From positions 132,883,891 through 132,947,890 of the forward strand of contig CM043947.1 of assembly GCA_014529385.2 (NCBI GenBank): a stretch of 64,000 bases of DNA, in the 5' to 3' direction. The notes beneath the pieces were generated by a model that was not told the DNA's origin, ran no database searches, and worked only from the letters and a program-made list of their open reading frames with translations. The stretch is from Adiantum capillus-veneris. Lineage: Eukaryota; Streptophyta; Polypodiopsida; Polypodiales; Pteridaceae. A program made the translations under genes and the position numbers. Shown here piece by piece: positions 10,493 through 20,536 of this stretch; within the stretch, counting starts at the first letter, position 1, and each line of letters begins with the position of its first letter.

Positions 10493-12609
10493 GAGGTAAT
10501 TTTTAGAGTTCAATTTTGAACAAATTTGATCAAAATCTGGCATTTTTTAGCGTTTTTATCATCCTGTAATGACAAAATCTAGAGCATTGGGATGCTTCTA
10601 GTGAAAATATATGCTTAGGGGTGAGTATAATAATTTTTGGCTAATTTTTACTAGTTAATAGGTATTTTCAATTTATTTCGTTAATAATCTTTCAAAAATT
10701 TAAAAATATCACCCACAGTGTCGGAATCAAGTTCTGGAAGCAAACGCCGAAGTATCATGATAAGGTTATCAAGCATGGAAGATATGAAGCTAATCCGAAG
10801 ATGTCGAATTTCAGCCTTAATGATCATGACCACATTTCGCTAGAATCTCATCAAATGGTCATACGACGCCAGAATGACGAACGGTTAGATCCACAGAAAA
10901 CCTCGGGGAGATATTGGTCAGGTAGGCCAAAATCTAGCTCATTGTTCATTTTCACATTTTGAGAGAGAAGAAGAGAGCTTCTTGACCTAGAGGAAGCTGC
11001 CACATTTCTACCCCGTACGGGCGGTCGGAGCCAGCATTTCATACCAGATTTCACAGGTATGTTCCTTATCAAGTAAAGATCAAGTTTATTACGCATGCAA
11101 GCGCGAATCATTGCACAAATGGGCGAATGGATCAAATCAAAGTCGGATCGAGTCAAATAGGTCAAGGACCCTTAGAGGCATCAAAACAAAAGTTTTTTCA
11201 AGCACAGAAAACATCAATGTGCTCCCCACAATGCCAGGAACCAGGCCATATGATCAGCTCTCAGATTGGTGGTGGTACAACGATAACAATCGGTGTACCC
11301 CACTGACCAAACTTGACAAAGAAATTGCAAAAGGCATCCCCTCAGCTTTGCCAACAAACTGCAGGTGTCAAAAATGAATTTGGTAATTATGGTACGATCG
11401 CGATCGATGCCCCCAAATGCAGGTTCTGTAAATTTTGGCTTGGCCCAGGCTTAGAACTCAGTGAAAGATACACTCTCTTGAATTTTCATGGAAAATGCAC
11501 AAATTTTGCTCATAGTTGCTCATAGAATGGGTCAAATTTGTCAAACACAACCGAAACGGGAAAATTTGACCTACAACTACCCAAATTCGACTGAAAATTA
11601 TGACGGGTGGTTTGAAAGGCATACCTGTCCGACTAGGAGTCAGCACGGTAGTAGAAAACCCCGAATGGATCTCAGAGTCTCCTACAACAACAGAGATGAC
11701 CATTTCAGTCTCGAGTGATCACACAAGGGAAGAATTAGACCGAACTAATGTCAAAGACTAAAAGGCGACTTAGAGATGCACAAATATCCCATTGGTATCC
11801 AAAGAATGCCTGAAAATCTCCAAAGACGGGGTAAAAAGTGCCTGATCAAGTCAGAATCAGACAGCGGAGTAGGCTGATGATAACAACACATCATGGAATC
11901 AGTGAGAGCTCAAAAACTAACTTCAACTAACTCCAGGCTCCAACCAAAGTTCATCAGGAAAACCCAATATGTTTAGACTTAGTAAAATAAGGTCAAACAA
12001 TGAAAAATTGCTCTAATTTGTTCATTTTAAGTCCAAACTTGAAAATAAATCATCAGTGGGCTATGCAGGCATAGGGGACCAAGGCCATCAGTGTTCACCC
12101 AAAAAAGCCCAGGCACTACGATCGTAATCGGTGTACCTCAGCATCAGAATTTGACCAAAAACTAACAGATCTCTTGTACACATCTTCTTCAAGTCACCCA
12201 TCAAGTTTCAAGCCAATTGGACATCAAAAACCCATGAAAAATCAAAGTCTAGTCCAAAACTCCCCTGTAACCCAAAATTGGGACTCATAAACTCAAAAGT
12301 GGTTCAAATAAAAGACAGAATGGACCAAAATGACCCTCTAGCTATCAGCAAACCACTCATGTGATCAGATTTCATTTTGGCCTCTGTACTATGATCGCGA
12401 TCAGTGTACCTCAGGCCCAGATTTGGCTCAAATTTCAATCAGTCATAACTCTAGTCTTCCTAGTCCCACTGGTGAAATATGGACAAGAATGGATGAGATT
12501 TGTTCAAGTTATGATCAATTTTAACTTTTGAACTGCTTTTTACTAAAAGTCTAAATGCTACTGGTTGCGAAAGGAAAATCCTGACAGCTTGTGATTCTAC
12601 TGACACAGA
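10462..12609 (+). other. 3' LTR start of element 2 and gene-free stretch
   Basis: TGTTGAATCTAG at 10462 directly follows the purine tract and is the likely LTR start; the right end cannot be placed without a second copy. No coding motif is seen up to 12609. The stretch holds four copies of a dispersed motif related to CGATCGCGATCGGTGTACC, at 11277, 11393, 12117 and 12389. The end may be the leader of element 3. Confidence 0.5.
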
Positions 12610-13974
12610 ATGCCTCGCCAAAAGAAAGAAAGGCAGTGGACAGCAGTACCATATGAAGTGGATGAGCTCGCTACAAATGAAAAAGCTCACATCTCGGATG
12701 AAATACTAGCTCAGATCCCTGCTCACATTCTCATCGCGAAGTTTAGGGATGCTGATGGTGACATGGTAAAGACAACTATCATGCAGTGGGAAATATGGAA
12801 TCTCCACCGAAGGCCAAAGGTCACAGAAGCCGTGCGGGCTGTGCATTTGGATCAGTTTTTCAGATTACAGCCATGGGGAAAAGACTACATGAGGGCCCAC
12901 GAGCTCGTGAGCTCGATACAATATGATGGGCAAGTGATGCTCACTGACAAGGATGGATCAAAGGTAAAAGTAAAGATCACAAAAGAAATCATCAACGAAG
13001 CTTTGCATTTCCTTCCATGGCAACACGACTTGCTGGCAAAGAACAAGTCACTGGATAACGAGAAGGCATTCATCAAAGCAAAAGGAAACAAGTACAAATA
13101 CAGTGACATGATATACGGTCATATTACAACCATGGGGAATAGACTACATGAGGGCCCACAAGCTCGTGAGCTCGATGCAATATGATGGGCAAGCGATGCT
13201 CACTGACAAGGATGGATCAAAGGTAAAAGTAAAGATCACAAAAGAAATCATCAACGAAGCTTTGCATTTCCTTCCAGGGCAACAAGACTTGCTGGCAAAG
13301 ACCAAGTCACTAGATAACAAGAAGGCATTCATCAAAGCAAAAGGAAACAAGTACAAATACAGTGACATGATATACGGTGAGCTGGAATTACCGATGAGGT
13401 TGATCTCTTAGCATTTCAGAGTACAAAATCCTCCTCGTTACACCGAAGCAATCCTGCACATCACAGTGGTCATGGCTCTAGCAACAGCTGAAAATAGAAC
13501 CATCCGCTGCGATTATGGTTCTTACATCTTGGAGAACCTGGTCGAAGCAAATTTGAAAAGCTCGGCAAAGAACAAAAGCTACATGAGTGCGGGGCCAATG
13601 CTAACAAGAATAGCGCTTTGGGAATGATTGAAGATCTGCCGATGGCCAGTTCTCAAACGGCCCTGATTCAAAAAGCAAAGCTGGTTGCTCATTCAGTTAG
13701 GATGACCACTAGCGCCACATCATCACGCTCGGCCAAGGCATCCAACAAAAGCTTGAGTGATGAAGAAAAGACTGAGACTAAAGACGAGGGAAACTCTCAA
13801 GGGTCTAAGGACAAAGAATCATCTGAGTTTGAAGAAAGCGAGGAGGAAGACACCAGCACACCACTTGAGAAAAGAAAGAGGGAAAGAAGTACAGTGCCAC
13901 AGTCTGACCTTCAAAAAGCATATGCAGAGGCCCAACAAAGAGTTGAGGAAAGAAGGACCAAGTTGCTGGGCTGA
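12610..13974 (+). pseudogene. Gag-like N-terminal protein, element 3
   Basis: It starts at ATG 12610 with the basic MPRQKKERQW and continues as an apparently globular domain (about 190 residues) without known catalytic motifs. The 259-bp duplication shifts the frame at about 13125. Coding similarity resumes through HFRVQNPPRYTEAILH (about 13415) and an Asp/Glu/Ser-rich hinge (13740-13860). A TGA at 13972 ends the open part. I do not recognise the family firmly; a gag-like or plant transposon-associated domain is the best guess. Confidence 0.5.
12864..13378 (+). repeat. 259-bp tandem duplication inside element 3
   Basis: Unit 1 is about 12864-13120 and unit 2 about 13123-13378. CCATGGGGAA starts at 12871 and again at 13130, giving a period of 259 bp. 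Few substitutions are visible. Because 259 is not a multiple of three, the duplication breaks the frame. Confidence 0.9.
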
Positions 13975-15090
13975 CAGACAGGCAAGAGCTGCTGCAACAC
14001 AACAAACAGAAAAACGAAGGTTCGAGAAGGAAAGACAAGAAAGAGTAGAAAATGCAGCTCGCATACGGGCTGAAAAGCAAAGGTTAGAAGCGGAACAAAA
14101 GGCTACAGAAGTGGACATTTCTTTGCAGTCCACTGAAGGAACAAAGGAGAAATATGTGGCTGATGATACAAACCAAGTAGAGAAATTAAATAAAACCCAA
14201 AGAGAGAGGAATGTAGAAGCGCGACGGGCGGTGGATTTGACTCGCCAAAGAATCATAAATATTTTAAAGAAAAGAAAAGCGGAAGCGTCTGCTTCGCAGC
14301 CAAGGGAAGATGCTTCGAAGAAGAGGCATGTACGAGAAGTGGAAAAATCACCACCTCCTCTCCTTCGCCGAAATCTCCTCCTCCTCCTCCTTCTCTATTA
14401 ACCAAAAAACCACCACCTCCTCCTCCTTCATCCTCACAAAAAGAGTCTATGCCTCCTACAGAAGCAATAGAATACCAAGAAGCCTGTCAGGCTATTGTTG
14501 ATTTTGACTATAGGAAAACCTTATAGGAATTAGAAAGAAAATTCTAATGCCAGCACGTGGTGCTGAGAGAAAAAGAAAAGCAGGTACAGGAAGCCCAACA
14601 AAAGAAAAAAACTGAGAAAGAGGAGTTAGAGAGCCTATGGGCATAATTGGAGCTCACAACGAAGGAAAGAGACACTGAGTGACAGCAGGCTCAGTCTCTG
14701 ATCAGAGATCTTTTAGACGTCAGGACAGAGTTGACCACCAAGGGAAAAGAATGCCAAGAATTGACAGAAAAGTTACAGAAAGCAACGAAGCAGCTTGCTT
14801 ACGAAAGTGCAAGGTTTCAGAGAGTTAACAGTTCATACCTCACTGTCAAAAGTACTCTGACAACCTTGATGGAAAACCAGGAACCTGCTGGAGCATTGGC
14901 CTCCACACCAGACAATGCCACAGCAGTGAACACCCTAGCGGTGCTGAAAGGGGAGCTAGAGCAAGAAAGACTTCAGAGGCAGCTGCTCTTATCGGGAATG
15001 ATGGCCCAGACGGCGGCCAACAAGCAAAAGATAAAAGAGCTGGAGCAGCAATTGGCACAAGCAAAGGCTGAGTTAGAGACTCAGAAATAG
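13975..15090 (+). pseudogene. Coiled-coil region, element 3
   Basis: Highly charged helical sequence: RQARAAATQQTEKRRFEK and on (about 13978-14290), a Pro/Ser-rich break (14340-14450), then a long heptad-like stretch ending in KIKELEQQLAQAKAELETQK (14731-15090). Stops at 13972, 14400, 14523 and 15088 interrupt it. The composition suggests a self-assembling structural protein, consistent with a gag-like role. Confidence 0.55.
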
Positions 15091-16230
15091 ATCAGCGAGA
15101 CACTGCTGAAAGAAAAAAAAGACCTGATTTCTCAACAACAAATCAGAATAGACGCAGCCCAGGTGCAACCGCAACTGCTGTCTAGTCAAGACCTGCCTGA
15201 TTTGCCTAAAACTTCACATGAAGGAGAACAAGGACATGGATCGGCAAAGGCATGCCTAGATATTAGAGATGAGCTCATTGAAAGCATCAAGGACATGCCA
15301 GAGGGACCAACAAAGAGTACGTGATGTATGAAAAGAAGATATTGGAGTCAGCGGCCCTCGCATTCTTACAGCCAGAAGAGTAGGTGGAGGGGTTTGGCCA
15401 TGAGTACCTACCATTTCCCTCGATGTTCCACGAAGCAATCCTATGGAAGGAGAAGATGCGGCCGACCTTGCCACAAAACAAAGACAGGGGTTACGAAGGT
15501 GTAGCACTGACGGCTGAAGAAGCACAGGTACTCGTCGACGACCACCCAAATGGGAGGCAGAAGTGGTTGGACAAGCGGCCACATGATCTAACCAACTACC
15601 ACAATGATCCTCAACACATTCAGATAGATCCTACTCTCTGCCTAGTCCCTAGAAGACGCACGTGGAAGGACTTTGCCACATGGAACGGCTCAAGGCAGAA
15701 AAAGTTGAACTACCCAGTCCTGACGGTGCAGCATCCTCCTACAATAGCCTATGTAATCAATACCCTGAATTCGACAATCACCTTGCTGCGGGATGTCCCC
15801 GATGTGGCATGTCAGATGCTGGTAAAGATAGCCCGGATGATCATCACCTGCATCTAGGTGTTCAAAGACATTGAAGGCGACGATCATCCGTGGAATCTAT
15901 TCTTAGAAGGGCATCGAGGGATCTGCTGGAATCTCCAAGATTTGCCACCACGACATATTCTGATGGCAATGTACTCAAGGCTAATGTACCTGCCTTCATA
16001 TTACTTGCAGACATTTGAAGAGGCCCTCGTCTCACAGGTTTCTTCGAAATCGACCCTATGGCGAAGGACCTCAAGGCACGGTACGTAGCATACCAACACA
16101 CTTTAAGTGAAAATCCTTTCAGCCAGTATCAAGAAGCCCTAGAAGCTGTCCTTCAAACAAAAAGTTTCTCAGCAACACTTGCTTCCTTGGAGCCCCATCA
16201 ACGACCAAAGCTCTGAACGTGCACGAGGAC
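15091..16230 (+). pseudogene. C-terminal domain, element 3
   Basis: Fragments in different frames: 15384-15857 (an apparently globular segment with FPSMFHEAILWKEKMRPTL and HPNGRQKWLDKRP), 15858-16050 and 16050-16215. No zinc knuckle and no enzyme motif. The function is not recognised. It ends just before the purine tract. Confidence 0.4.
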
Positions 16231-16255
16231 GTGCAAGGATAAGGAAAGGGGGGAG

Positions 16256-17164
16256 TGTTTGGTGGACGAAGCAACAAAGCAATGGGTTCCAGAGAAGGAG
16301 TCACATTTTTGTGGGAAACCCTTGTAAAATTCTTTTGTAAGAGAGCATCTCTAAGCCGAGAACTTGTAAAAGAATTTATGATTATTTTTCTGGGAGCAAT
16401 TGTATATTAGAGAGCCAGTTAGAAGTTTAGGAGCTTTTGTCCGGACAAGCCATTTGTAAAGACCTAACTATAAAGGTCAATTTTGTAAGTTTGAACATGA
16501 TCTTTTTTATGGGAAACTGAGTAGTCACTGTACGTTTGAAAGCTTCTTCTTCCTCCAACTTGTAATCTTCGCTACTGTGGCTACGGTAATCCGAATTCAA
16601 GTTTGTTTATTGCATTGTGTTCCTCTTACTTTGCTCTTCCATTCAAGTGCAATCATTCAAGATTTGGTGTAGGTTTTAAACTACAAGTTTGAGACCTCAA
16701 ATCGCTATTTTGAGTGTTTAAACGCGTATTTTATGTTGTTTTGACCCTAGGAGAGGCTTTAGGGACCCTAAAACGACCCTTTAGGATCACCTGTTCACTC
16801 TTTTTTTGCTCACTTTGGGACGAACGATCGCGATCTTTGTACCTCTCCAGAATGTTGTAACAGTGATAGGACATGCTCCTGATAGTCCCCTGTAGCTTTC
16901 CTTCAAGTTTCGTGCGAACGGCGACGTGATTTGCATGGTAAACGGGCGTGATGACTGTAAAGCAGTGTAGAAGGACATAGGAAGATTACTTGGCTTTTGT
17001 GCGTATGATTTTCTTGCAGAGTTAGTAGTTGCTTCTCATCGAGTTCACTTCATTAGGAATGACACCCTAGTGAGTTTCCATGCCTCATCCTGGCCGCTTC
17101 CCTTGTATTGATATTTTATGTTGATGTGTGAGAGCTATGCTGTGGGCGTCCGTCGCGGCGACCC
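16256..17164 (+). repeat. Putative 3' LTR of element 3 and junction to hAT copy 2
   Basis: It begins with TGTTTGGTGG after the purine tract. The region has no coding motif and contains another copy of the GATCGCGATC...TGTACC motif at 16822. The right boundary is unresolved; hAT homology becomes visible at about 17165. Confidence 0.45.
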
Positions 17165-17348
17165 GCAAACACTCATTGAATTAGTGAGACAAGGGCACGA
17201 TCTTGTAAGCCAAGGAGAGACACCCGACATGTTGTGCGGCCAAATCCTTGAGTTTGAGATACAACTATGGAAGACCCAAGCAAAGCTACAACAATATGCA
17301 TCATTGTACACGGACCTTTGCCAGCCCTTCACCTACAAGGACTTTTAG
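17118..17348 (+). pseudogene. hAT accessory protein, C-terminal fragment (copy 2)
   Basis: The block GHDLVSQGETPDMLCGQ and the following heptad-like helix (to KLQQYASLYTDL) match the end of the accessory protein in hAT copy 1 (about 46965-47090). Upstream, homology is lost by about 17165. This shows that the accessory gene belongs to the hAT family and is not a one-off capture in copy 1. Function unknown; the conserved part looks like a short coiled coil. Confidence 0.65.
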
Positions 17349-17619
17349 ACCAATCTCCTGAGTGTGCAAGTGCTAAGATCAACATATATGACCTACTGGG
17401 TTAGCTGACACAATTATTGTCTTAAGCACCCCCCTCACTTACTCTCTATCTATTTTCTCAAGAAATCAATGCATTGTATTTCAATTTTTGTAATCTCAGA
17501 GTTTCATTTACCCTCTCATCTTCCCATTTTTGTATTCTCAAAAAGATATCCTATTGTATCTAATTGTAATATTGACTCTTATTTCTGCAAAAGTAACTTC
17601 TAGACTTGTGTGTGTGTGC

Positions 17620-17718
<99 letters not shown>
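17165..17718 (+). mobile_element. hAT copy 2, segment a (accessory-gene end)
   Basis: 17190-17330 matches, at protein level, the 3' end of the accessory gene of hAT copy 1 (46953-47100). The AT-rich downstream region and GT/AG microsatellite correspond to 47200-47390 of copy 1. The segment is interrupted at 17718 by chromovirus A; GAGGT (17714-17718) is repeated at 26695-26699. The left end of the hAT is not visible and may be truncated. Confidence 0.7.
17607..17716. repeat. (TG)n(AG)n microsatellite
   Basis: About 80 bases of TG repeat followed by about 28 bases of AG repeat, lying in hAT copy 2. Chromovirus A inserted at its edge. The matching place in hAT copy 1 (about 47340-47380) has only a short imperfect version. 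Confidence 0.95.
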
Positions 17719-18096
17719 TGTCATAATAATCAATATCTAATTCTCCTAAATGATTTTCTCATGTTAAGCTGATCGTTTAATATGGGGAAGTGCCAAGGGA
17801 GAAAAAGCTAGAATATTGGTTAAGCTAGCAGACTGGCCACAGTAGGGATCCAAAGGAGGGAAAATAGGGATCCAAAGGGGGGGCCATCTGCAAAAGAGCC
17901 ATGTGAAAAAATGGGCTAAAAAGACCCTAAGGTTCAGCCCATTAATACTTCCAAAATGCTAAGGTTCCAGAATTCAAAGGTTGTGTCCAAAGGTCAACCT
18001 TAAGGGAATTGGATGCTTTGTGCGTGAACAAAAAAGTCTTTGCATATCCCTACATAGGAGGGGGCGAGCCTAGCATGTAGGGGATGAGAGAGAAAT

Positions 18097-18187
<91 letters not shown>

Positions 18188-19379
18188 AGCCCCCTTTACA
18201 CAAAGGGAATGAGGGACACATGTCAGCTCCCTAGGCTAGATGCCCACAAGGTGTACCCAATTCCTATTGGATGGCCTTGGAGGTGAACCAATGAGAATTA
18301 GGCTAGAGTAAATCTAGTTTAATTAATTTAAAAAAACTTAATAAAAGAACCCATGAGAATTAAGTCCTCTAGAAGACTATTGGACAGTCTCCCAAGGGGT
18401 CCAATGAGCATTCAACAGCCCAATGGCTTGCCTGATTCCTATTGGCCAGGAGGCAAAGGGGTCCAATGAGAGTTTAATTGAATTATTGATTAACCTAAAG
18501 CTCTCACAAAAGGGGAAAGGGGGACACATGTCAGAAGGCTATCACTTATGCTGCTTAATAGTCATTGGCTTGACTTGGGGAGGGCCAATGAGGGTTGAGC
18601 AAGAGAAAATAGCAAGAGAGCTTGCCCAAGAGAGGGAGGGGGCTGATTTTTGCAAGGCATTATCACACACACACTCACACAATCTCATGTGTGAAGAAAG
18701 AGAAGACTATCTCTTCCCAAGATTTAATGGAGAGCTCATCACCTACTCCAAGCTTGTGAGATAGAAGCCTACATCGACACACTCTTGGCATGTGGATGCA
18801 AATCCAACCAAGATCCAAGATTCAATGCATGCTCATATCCTCTACCAAGCTAATTACTAAGCTAAGCTATGCTAATATGAGTGATTATGTGAGGAGATGT
18901 ACATCTTTCTCGTAAGATACTCCTTCTTCCTCTCAATCTACTCTCATACCCTGCTAGCTCTCACCATCTTCGAAGGTGTGTGAGGTCTTGGGTCTGAGAA
19001 CGGGGATAATTGATGTTGTGTTTGCTAAGTGTTTTGCTTAGTGCATGAAGCTTTCATCTTCATTGCACTAGCTAGTCTTGAAGGAACACAAAGAATTGTA
19101 TTGTACAATGTCTCTCTTGATGGGAGAAACCATAATACAAAGCTTTTTGGAGGGGGGACCGGCTCCACGCAAATCTGGTCCTCAATTGTTGTCAATTGCT
19201 TAATTTCTCGCTCTTTTTGAAAGTATCGTTGATACTATCGAACTAGGTGTTATGCTTTTTGTTGCTCTCTCCACCCAAGCACTCTTGTAATTCTCATTAG
19301 GAATCTATTCTAATGAAATGCCCACTATGTTCATGCTAATTTCCGCTACACACAAGTTATCAGGCCATTAAATGTTACA
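17719..19379 (+). repeat. 5' LTR of element A
   Basis: It differs from the 3' LTR by scattered substitutions and by a much longer CA run (18098-18185). U3 holds many CCAAT/ATTGG boxes between 18260 and 18590. A 113-codon frame inside (18423-18764) is shared with the 3' LTR only because the LTRs are duplicates. Confidence 0.95.
18098..18185. repeat. (CA)n microsatellite in 5' LTR of A
   Basis: About 88 bases of CA repeat. The same place in the 3' LTR (25484-25503) has about 20 bases. Confidence 0.97.
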
Positions 19380-19380
19380 T

Positions 19381-19392
19381 TGGTATAAGAGC
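19381..19392 (+). promoter_or_regulatory. Primer binding site, element A
   Basis: TGGTATAAGAGC one base after the LTR end. It resembles the tRNA-iMet-complementary site TGGTATCAGAGC common in plant LTR elements, with one difference. Confidence 0.85.
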
Positions 19393-19795
19393 ACAAGGTT
19401 TCTCTTTTATTGCTCAAGAAGGGAGGTCCTCAAGCTAGCTGTAAATGGTTGGTGTTCCTAATTGCCTGTGAGTAAGTAGAATAGGGATTTTTCAGCCTTG
19501 CAGTGCACCTGCCTTCGTGTAGTTAACGGGGCATTACCGTCTAGAGCTATGGTCTTAACAGTGGAGTCCTACGGGGTTGCCTACGGCTTAACCACTATTG
19601 AGCTATTAGAATCTTGAGAGGAGCCGGTGTTGTTTTGGTGTTGAAAGACCTTCTCTTCTATTCCTTGCAATTAATGGTATTCGAGCCGCGGGTACAGTAG
19701 CTTGAGTGCTTTTTCTAAAGGGGTAAAGAGGAGTAGCAACTAGGGCTTGAAGTGCCAAAGTACACCTAAAAAGTTTACACTTAAAATTTGTTAGA

Positions 19796-20536
19796 ATGGC
19801 TGACAATAGTAAAGAGAGTGAAATTAATGTTGATAACTTTGATTTTGCTCATGAGCAAGCTACTAATGATGCTTCAATGCTTGTTAACTATCTTGTTTCT
19901 AGGCTTCAACAAGCCATGGGCAATCCATCTCTCAAAAGTGAAGTGCAACGGCAGCTCCGTGCTCACGGGATTCTCCAAGCTCATCACCATGACGAGAGAA
20001 CACCTAGGAAGCCTCCTTGTGAGACTACCAAAAGAGGTCTCTCTCCGATTCGGGAAGAAGAAGAGAATCCATATGAAGGGCTCAAGAATTTACTTCTTGA
20101 TGATGTATTTCCTTCCCAAAGGAGAACTCAAGAGCCTCCACCAAAGGAACGAGAAAGAAGTGAGTCTCCCGCCACTTCGGCGGAGATGGCTCCACGAAGA
20201 CAGCGGGCTAAACGCTCTCCATCACCACCAAAGCGGAGAAGACCATCACACTCTTCTCCACGCCATAATTCAAAGAGGGATGATAAAAAGCAAGAGAAGA
20301 AAAAGGCGAGAAAGAGGACACCCTCTTCTCCATCTTCTTCATCCTCTTCCTCTTATGAAAGTGATGGTGATGACAACGAAGATCAAGACAATAAAAAGGC
20401 GAGAAAGAGGTCACCCTCTTCTCCACCTTCTTCAAATTCTTCACCTTCTAAAGAAAGTGATGGTGCAACCTTTGAACCATCAAAAAAAGAGGCCATAGGA
20501 AATCCTATACCGCATGGAAGAGGTCGTCCAAGTTGA
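19796..20536 (+). CDS. Gag N-terminal part with Arg/Ser-rich region, element A
   Basis: It starts at ATG 19796 and ends at TGA 20534. Residues about 1-75 are acidic and then helical; residues about 115-225 are rich in Arg, Ser, Pro and Lys (RRQRAKRSPSPPKRRRPS, then repeats of KKARKR(T/S)PSSP). That SR-like composition is unusual in gag and may bind RNA or splicing factors. The next gag part lies one frame away and overlaps at 20533, so either a frameshift mutation or programmed frameshifting separates them. Confidence 0.7.
   Translation: MADNSKESEINVDNFDFAHEQATNDASMLVNYLVSRLQQAMGNPSLKSEVQRQLRAHGILQAHHHDERTPRKPPCETTKRGLSPIREEEENPYEGLKNLLLDDVFPSQRRTQEPPPKERERSESPATSAEMAPRRQRAKRSPSPPKRRRPSHSSPRHNSKRDDKKQEKKKARKRTPSSPSSSSSSSYESDGDDNEDQDNKKARKRSPSSPPSSNSSPSKESDGATFEPSKKEAIGNPIPHGRGRPS

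Larger units (their letters stand above)
12610..16255 (+). mobile_element. Element 3: gag/coiled-coil LTR-element remnant without pol
   Basis: Coding fragments run from 12610 to about 16215 and end at a purine tract (AAGGAAAGGGGGGAG, about 16240-16255) followed by TGTTTGGTGG, a typical 3' LTR start. No protease, RT, RNase H or integrase motif is visible anywhere in it. This resembles large non-autonomous gag-only LTR elements. The 5' LTR and primer site were not found. A 259-bp internal tandem duplication and several stops show decay. Confidence 0.6.

Noticed and set aside
18423-18764. 113-codon frame conserved in both LTRs of A (also 25739-26080)
   Set aside because: The LTRs are duplicates. 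The differences seen between the two frames change amino acids, so there is no sign of coding constraint.
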